In this document: positions 6,212-8,783 of the stretch, piece after piece
How positions within the stretch are numbered: the stretch's first letter is position 1
Layout of the letters: each line of letters opens with the position of its first letter
DNA from: RZYP01 sp964386405
Lineage (GTDB): Bacteria; Bacillota; Negativicutes; Acidaminococcales; Acidaminococcaceae
Assembly (NCBI GenBank): GCA_964386405.1
Contig: CAYLRW010000061.1
Span: 1-8,783 of the forward strand
DNA: 8,783 nt
Direction: 5' to 3'
Made by a program: the position numbers and the translations under genes
The notes under the pieces: generated by a model
What the model saw: only the letters and a program-made list of their open reading frames with translations
Database searches by the model: none
What the model was told of the DNA's origin: nothing

Positions 6212-6252
6212 AACAATCACCCTTAGTCAAAAACTAAGGGTGATTGTTTTTT
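6212..6252 (+). terminator. Intrinsic terminator of dcuB
   Basis: A perfect 15-base-pair stem (6212-6226 with 6234-6248), loop TCAAAAA, ends in TTTTTT (6247-6252), starting 22 bases after the stop. On the minus strand no T tract follows the stem, so it serves the gene ending at 6271 less well. Confidence 0.92.
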
Positions 6253-6270
6253 GTATATAATTACAACTAA

Positions 6271-6747
6271 TTAATGAAGGATTTCATCCAAAGCCCACAT
6301 GATCAAGCCAGCCTCCTTGGCTTCCTCGGACATCAACAGATGCTGGTCCTTCACATGCCGCCGTACCCAACCCCATTTAATGCCGTTAGCCTTGCAAATT
6401 TCTTTATAAGGGCTGCCATTTTTCTGCATCCGATAGATATCCATGAAATCATGATTTGTCAGTTGTTCAGCAATATAAAGAGTAATAATGAAATCTTCCA
6501 AAGTCATGTGGGCATCACGAGCTCGCTCAAAACTGTAGCTTGAGCAATTTTGTACTTTCCTGACGATTTCTTTTCTGTGTTCATCTTGTTCAAACTTTTT
6601 ATTTTTTTCATGATTATTATGATTTTGTTCTGCCATGTGATTTGATGCACCTTGCGGTTTTGCTGAAACCGGTGTGGTAATCAACCCCATCGAAAAACAA
6701 ATAGCCAGAAATACTCCCATTGATTTCTGCCAAATCTTGATTTGCAT
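6271..6747 (-). CDS. Small exported protein of unknown function
   Basis: I do not recognise this 158-residue protein. The ATG follows AAAGGAGG by 7 bases, so the start is firm. Residues 1-29 are a clear signal peptide (KIWQK, hydrophobic core, VSA before KP) without a lipobox cysteine, so it should be exported. Residues 31-60 are hydrophilic and rich in His, Asn, Lys and Glu, probably disordered. The rest appears helical, with a central segment TLYIAEQLT...DIYRMQKNGSPYKEICKANGIKWGWV (89-128). Its pattern (helix, IY.M...G..Y.EI, then a second helix ending in KWG) resembles, from memory, a helical segment in several secreted bacterial proteins with a GxxWxxIA-like motif. One cysteine at 68 and one at 118 could pair outside the cytoplasm. 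It is transcribed divergently from ribU. Confidence 0.85.
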   Translation of the reverse strand: MQIKIWQKSMGVFLAICFSMGLITTPVSAKPQGASNHMAEQNHNNHEKNKKFEQDEHRKEIVRKVQNCSSYSFERARDAHMTLEDFIITLYIAEQLTNHDFMDIYRMQKNGSPYKEICKANGIKWGWVRRHVKDQHLLMSEEAKEAGLIMWALDEILH

Positions 6748-6798
6748 AATATGACCTCCTTTGTAACTATTTGCTGTTAAATTAATTTTACCATAAAG

Positions 6799-6827
6799 AT
6801 TATTAATATTTCAGAAATTTATGTCAG
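6799..6827 (-). promoter_or_regulatory. Promoter of the exported-protein gene
   Basis: On the minus strand CTGACA (6822-6827) and AATAAT (6799-6804) are separated by 17 bases; each matches five of six consensus positions. The leader would be about 45 bases. It lies back-to-back with the ribU promoter. Confidence 0.65.
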
Positions 6828-6848
6828 TTACGTTTCTTAAGATTTTAT

Positions 6849-6878
6849 TTGTTTTCCTGAAAGGCGAAGACTTATAAT
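6849..6878 (+). promoter_or_regulatory. Promoter of ribU
   Basis: A perfect TATAAT (6873-6878) follows TTGTTT (6849-6854) with an 18-base spacer. Transcription would start near 6885, leaving a leader of only about 35 bases, too short for an FMN riboswitch. Confidence 0.6.
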
Positions 6879-6919
6879 AGAAACACGATCACAAGTCCTA
6901 AGAAGAAGAGGTACTGACA

Positions 6920-7507
6920 ATGAAAAATTTTTCCACCAGAAATTTAGCGATAGTAGCTGTTTTTTCAGCACTTGCTGCTATTATTTATCTTTTTGACTTT
7001 AGCCTGCCTTTTTTTCCGCCCTTTATCAAACTTGACTTTGCTGATTTGCCCGCCTTAATAGCGGCTTTCACCTTCGGTCCGGTCACAGGCATCCTGATTC
7101 AGATTGTCCGCAATGCACTTCATCTTTTTGTTTCCAACACTGGCGGCGTCGGCGAACTTGCTAACATCATCATCGGTGGTACCATGGCAGGAACCGCCGG
7201 CTATATTTATCAACAGAATAAAACCAAGGCTGGTGCTTTCAAAGGCTTGCTAGCCGGCACTATTGCCATGACACTGGTCGCCATGCCTTTAAATTATTAT
7301 GTAATTCTACCACTATTTTCTTTGTTCATGCCCCTCGACACAATTTTCGCCCTTTCCGCAAAGTTTATACCGGCTATTCACGATAAATTAACTTTTGTCC
7401 TGTATGTCACGCTGCCTTTTAACCTGCTGAAAGGTACGGTCATTTCTCTTTCTTCCTGGCTGCTTTACAAAAAACTGCAGCCCGCGCTCCATCAACTGCG
7501 TTCTTAA
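6920..7507 (+). CDS. ribU: Riboflavin ECF transporter, substrate-binding S component RibU
   Basis: Membrane protein of 195 residues that binds riboflavin and delivers it with the shared ECF module (EcfT plus two ATPases), which is not encoded here. About six hydrophobic segments are visible. The first contains an AxxxA motif (A13-A17), known in S components for contact with EcfT. RibU hallmarks are KLDFADLPALIAAFTFGPVTG (start 37), TGGVGELANIIIG (74-86), LNYYVILP (124-131) and LPFNLLKG (165-172). N125, N168 and K171 fall where flavin-contacting residues occur in characterised RibU proteins (recalled, not checked). The order matches B. subtilis RibU closely by eye. The ATG has AGAGGT 7 bases ahead. 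No FMN riboswitch precedes it. Confidence 0.9.
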   Translation: MKNFSTRNLAIVAVFSALAAIIYLFDFSLPFFPPFIKLDFADLPALIAAFTFGPVTGILIQIVRNALHLFVSNTGGVGELANIIIGGTMAGTAGYIYQQNKTKAGAFKGLLAGTIAMTLVAMPLNYYVILPLFSLFMPLDTIFALSAKFIPAIHDKLTFVLYVTLPFNLLKGTVISLSSWLLYKKLQPALHQLRS

Positions 7508-7516
7508 AAAACAATA

Positions 7517-7570
7517 TTGACAGCAAAATTTCTACACTGCTGTTAACCATAAAATTTATTTTTTGAACAG
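7517..7570 (+). other. Weak hairpin between ribU and the alcohol dehydrogenase gene
   Basis: A 9-base-pair stem with one G-T pair (7517-7525 with 7538-7546) has a 12-base loop and a T-rich tail that begins about ten bases later (ATTTATTTTTTG). It is too loose to call a terminator. The 92-base gap contains no clear promoter, since TTGACA at 7517 has no -10 box at proper distance. Co-transcription with partial attenuation is possible. Confidence 0.3.
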
Positions 7571-7584
7571 AAATCTTGATAAGT

Positions 7585-7592
7585 AAAGGTGG
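7585..7592 (+). promoter_or_regulatory. Ribosome binding site fixing the alcohol dehydrogenase start
   Basis: AAAGGTGG lies 7 bases before the ATG at 7600. The in-frame TTG at 7576 would place this site inside the coding sequence, so 7600 is chosen. Confidence 0.85.
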
Positions 7593-7599
7593 TATTAAC

Positions 7600-8781
7600 A
7601 TGGATACGTTCAATTATCATGCTCCAACCAAAATTATATTCGGTAAAAATACTGAAAAAAAGGTTGGCCAATTAGTAAAAAAAATCGGCTGTAAGAAAGC
7701 GCTCGTACATTACGGCGGCAGCAGTGCGAAAAAATCAGGTCTGCTGGCGCGCGTTTTTGCCTCTTTGACCGAAGCAGGCATTGCCTATGTTGAATTGGGC
7801 GGCGTTGTTCCTAATCCCCGTCTCAGCAAAGTTTATGAAGGAATTGACCTTTGCCGCACAGAAAATGTTGACTTCATTCTCGCCGTTGGCGGCGGCAGTG
7901 TCATCGACAGTGCCAAAGCCATCGGTTACGGTGTAGTTAACGAGGGTGATGTCTGGGATTTGTATACGGGTGCACAGCTTCCCTACAATGGCTGCCTGCC
8001 TATCGGTGCAATCGTCACTATACCGGCTGCCGGCAGTGAAATGAGCAATGTATCTGTCATAACCAATGAAAAAGGCTGGCTAAAACGTTCTTTAGGTTCA
8101 GATTCAGGTTACTGCAAATTTGCCATCATGAATCCTGAACTCACCTATACACTGCCGGCCTATCAGACAGCGAGCGGTGCCAGCGATATCATGCTGCACA
8201 CTATGGAACGTTATTTTGCTCGCTGCAAAACTTTAGAAATTTCAGATGTCTTAGGTGAAAGTTTACTGCGTTCTGTGATGTATAACGTTAAAGTGCTTCT
8301 GAAAGAACCGGAAAACTACGAAGCCAGATCTACTATTATGTGGGCCAGCAGTCTTTCACATAACGGCGTTACGGGTGACCGCAATTATGGTGACTGGGCC
8401 TGTCATCAGCTTGAACATGAATTAGGCGGTATGTTTGACATCGCCCACGGTGCCGGCTTAGCAGCGGTCTGGGGAAGCTGGGCTCGCTATGTTTATAAGG
8501 AAAATCCTGCGCGCTTCGCACAATTTGCCGTTAATGTCCTGAATGTCCCCAATCATTTTGATGACCCTGAAAGGACAGCTTTGGATGGTATTGTAGCCAT
8601 GGAAGACTTCTTCCGCAGCATCGGCATGCCAACATCGCTCAAAAGCATGGACATTGAATTGACTGAACCGCAAATCAAAGAGTTGGCTTATAAATGCAGC
8701 TTCATGGGTAAACGCACCATCGGTGCTTTCAAAACCCTTGATATTCCTGATATCGAAGAAATTTACCGTATGGCCAAATAA
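7600..8781 (+). CDS. Iron-type alcohol dehydrogenase, NADPH-dependent butanol dehydrogenase (BDH/YqhD) class
   Basis: Cytosolic oxidoreductase of 393 residues reducing aldehydes to alcohols with NAD(P)H, typical of fermentative redox balancing. It starts FNYHAPTKIIFGK, the usual opening of the family. YGGSSAKKSG (38-47) is the dinucleotide-binding loop and resembles the YqhD YGGGS.KK.G sequence, favouring NADPH. GGGSVIDSAKA (97-107) is the phosphate-binding motif. The metal ligands expected from YqhD spacing are D196, H200, H269 and H283, within SGASDIMLHTME, ACHQLEHELGG and IAHGAGLA. The C-terminus is complete (IEEIYRMAK) and the stop lies two bases before the window end. The physiological substrate cannot be told from sequence. 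It follows ribU by 92 bases on the same strand. Confidence 0.93.
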   Translation: MDTFNYHAPTKIIFGKNTEKKVGQLVKKIGCKKALVHYGGSSAKKSGLLARVFASLTEAGIAYVELGGVVPNPRLSKVYEGIDLCRTENVDFILAVGGGSVIDSAKAIGYGVVNEGDVWDLYTGAQLPYNGCLPIGAIVTIPAAGSEMSNVSVITNEKGWLKRSLGSDSGYCKFAIMNPELTYTLPAYQTASGASDIMLHTMERYFARCKTLEISDVLGESLLRSVMYNVKVLLKEPENYEARSTIMWASSLSHNGVTGDRNYGDWACHQLEHELGGMFDIAHGAGLAAVWGSWARYVYKENPARFAQFAVNVLNVPNHFDDPERTALDGIVAMEDFFRSIGMPTSLKSMDIELTEPQIKELAYKCSFMGKRTIGAFKTLDIPDIEEIYRMAK

Positions 8782-8783
8782 AT

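Noticed and set aside
7517..7522. TTGACA as a -35 box for the alcohol dehydrogenase gene
   Set aside because: No acceptable -10 box lies 16-18 bases downstream, and the sequence is part of a hairpin arm.
7576..7599. TTG start adding eight residues to the alcohol dehydrogenase
   Set aside because: The strong ribosome site AAAGGTGG would fall inside the coding sequence; the ATG at 7600 matches the family N-terminus.

Overview
The window looks like chromosomal DNA from a low-GC anaerobe of the Firmicutes, most likely the Negativicutes (Acidaminococcaceae such as Phascolarctobacterium would fit). This is inferred from Firmicutes-type AAAGGAGG ribosome sites and TTGACA/TATACT promoters, a Bacillus/Clostridium-type GlnK, two anaerobic C4-dicarboxylate (Dcu) carriers, RibU and a butanol-dehydrogenase-type alcohol dehydrogenase. 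No rRNA, tRNA, mobile element, CRISPR array or phage gene is visible. A run of exactly 100 Ns at 3417-3516 marks an assembly gap, so this is a draft or metagenome assembly.

Layout. The window opens with the last 16 codons of a gene whose C-terminus resembles that of the DcuB protein further on. A 316-base leader region follows, with a near-perfect promoter and an RNA switch, then the ammonium operon amtB-glnK (368-2154), overlapping by 4 bases. A bidirectional terminator separates it from a convergent minus-strand gene for a soluble GAF-PAS-GAF-HD-GYP cyclic-di-GMP phosphodiesterase, interrupted by the N run. A 575-base divergent intergenic region leads to dcuB (4844-6190, strong terminator). 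A minus-strand gene for a small exported protein of unknown function (6271-6747) then diverges from ribU (6920-7507), a riboflavin ECF S component. An iron-type alcohol dehydrogenase (7600-8781) closes the window.

How the parts work together. amtB-glnK is a standard ammonium-scavenging unit. Its leader carries two small hairpins with hexaloops AATGAA and AATGGT, both with A at loop position 1 and G at position 4. The second is mutually exclusive with a strong intrinsic terminator. This is the signature of an RNA target for an ANTAR-domain antiterminator. The first hairpin also overlaps its own terminator-like hairpin, giving a possible double gate. GlnK keeps the nucleotide-binding residues and the arginine that plugs AmtB, but lacks the uridylylated tyrosine and two 2-oxoglutarate ligands. 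Nitrogen sensing may therefore have moved to the RNA level and to ATP/ADP. The Dcu carriers, riboflavin uptake and alcohol dehydrogenase fit anaerobic dicarboxylate metabolism, but nothing in the sequence ties them into one pathway.

The most interesting signals are the amtB leader switch, the altered GlnK, and a 15-base palindrome-like sequence found in both the amtB and dcuB upstream regions.
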